A DNA stretch of 64,000 nt from Flagellimonas hadalis (GTDB lineage: Bacteria > Bacteroidota > Bacteroidia > Flavobacteriales > Flavobacteriaceae). The notes beneath the pieces were generated by a model. It was not told where the DNA came from, did no database searches, and worked only from the letters and a program-made list of their open reading frames with translations. The position numbers and the translations under genes are program-made. Shown piece by piece: positions 63,778 through 64,000 of this stretch. Position 1 is the stretch's first letter, and each line of letters opens with the position of its first letter. The DNA lies in the NCBI RefSeq assembly GCF_007785775.2, contig NZ_VNIK02000010.1, positions 1 through 64,000 of the forward strand, in the 5' to 3' direction.

Positions 63778-64000
63778 GTTACCAAACACACATCGACAAC
63801 GCCTCTTTTTTAACTTTTTGGAAAGAAATCTTGTGATTTTTACTCGAAAAAGGCCATAAGCATATAAAAAAGTGTCTTCTCCTATTATTTAAATGACCTA
63901 TGTACTCCCTATTGTAGAAGTTTGATGGAATTGACCATGTATCGGATACTTTTTGATTTACCTTACCCGATGCTAAAAACAATGAACCAACAGGTACCCA
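63759..64000. other. right-end spacer, no gene seen
   Basis: An A+T-rich stretch. A 67-codon open frame on the minus strand (63779-63982) has no recognisable feature and is probably chance. No exact Bacteroidota -7 box was found for the leftward dehydrogenase gene. Confidence 0.5.

Noticed and set aside
63779-63982. 67-codon minus-strand frame at the right end
   Set aside because: No family features and A+T-rich context; probably chance.

Overview
The window looks like part of the chromosome of a marine-type member of the Bacteroidota, most likely Flavobacteriaceae. The sequence shows paired SusC/SusD outer-membrane sugar importers, an ECF sigma/FecR pair, type IX secretion (T9SS) type B C-terminal domains, SprB-like repeats, DUF1080 and Tat-exported Gfo/Idh/MocA proteins, and promoters of the TTTG-N19-TAnnTTTG kind typical of this phylum. 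Genus cannot be decided from the sequence alone. No tRNA, rRNA, CRISPR array, integrase or insertion sequence was seen. The window reads as one long stretch of carbohydrate-utilisation modules, each with its own regulator.

Left part (1-12.2 kb). A polysaccharide-utilisation locus (PUL) core is read leftward: ECF sigma factor, FecR anti-sigma factor, SusC with an N-terminal signalling (STN) domain, SusD, then the start of a GMC oxidoreductase cut by the window edge. A GH43-like glycosidase is divergent from it. Next comes a leftward four-gene operon of secreted proteins that share modules with each other and end in a T9SS type B sorting domain.

Sugar-activation operon (12.8-19.6 kb). Five leftward genes encode a galactokinase-like GHMP kinase, a nucleotidyltransferase, an NAD-dependent epimerase, a Na+/solute symporter and a NagB deaminase fused to a PIG-L deacetylase. 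A divergent LacI-type regulator has operator-like palindromes in the shared promoter region.

Uronate and keto-sugar operon (20.7-28.6 kb). An SDR (probable fructuronate reductase), mannonate dehydratase UxuA, a tandem DUF1080 lipoprotein and two Tat-exported Gfo/Idh/MocA oxidoreductases run leftward, opposite a NrtR-type regulator whose Nudix box is destroyed. A clan GH-A glycosidase follows.

ABC/peptidase operon (28.9-33.7 kb). DUF2975 membrane protein, small XRE regulator, ABC ATPase, and an ABC permease fused to an M1-type metallopeptidase.

Second PUL (33.9-49.8 kb). Ribulokinase and L-fucose isomerase are followed by a LacI regulator with matching palindromes in front of itself and in front of SusC. 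Then come SusC, SusD, a sulfatase, two BNR beta-propeller (sialidase-like) proteins, a dihydrodipicolinate-synthase-family aldolase and a second Na+/solute symporter. The logic is desulfation and glycan cleavage outside, Na+-coupled uptake, then aldol cleavage inside, but the actual sugar is not determined.

Right end (49.9-64 kb). An ArsR regulator with a luciferase-like flavin monooxygenase, a roughly 3,600-residue SprB-like surface adhesin with a T9SS type B signal, and a convergent PQQ-type soluble aldose dehydrogenase lipoprotein.
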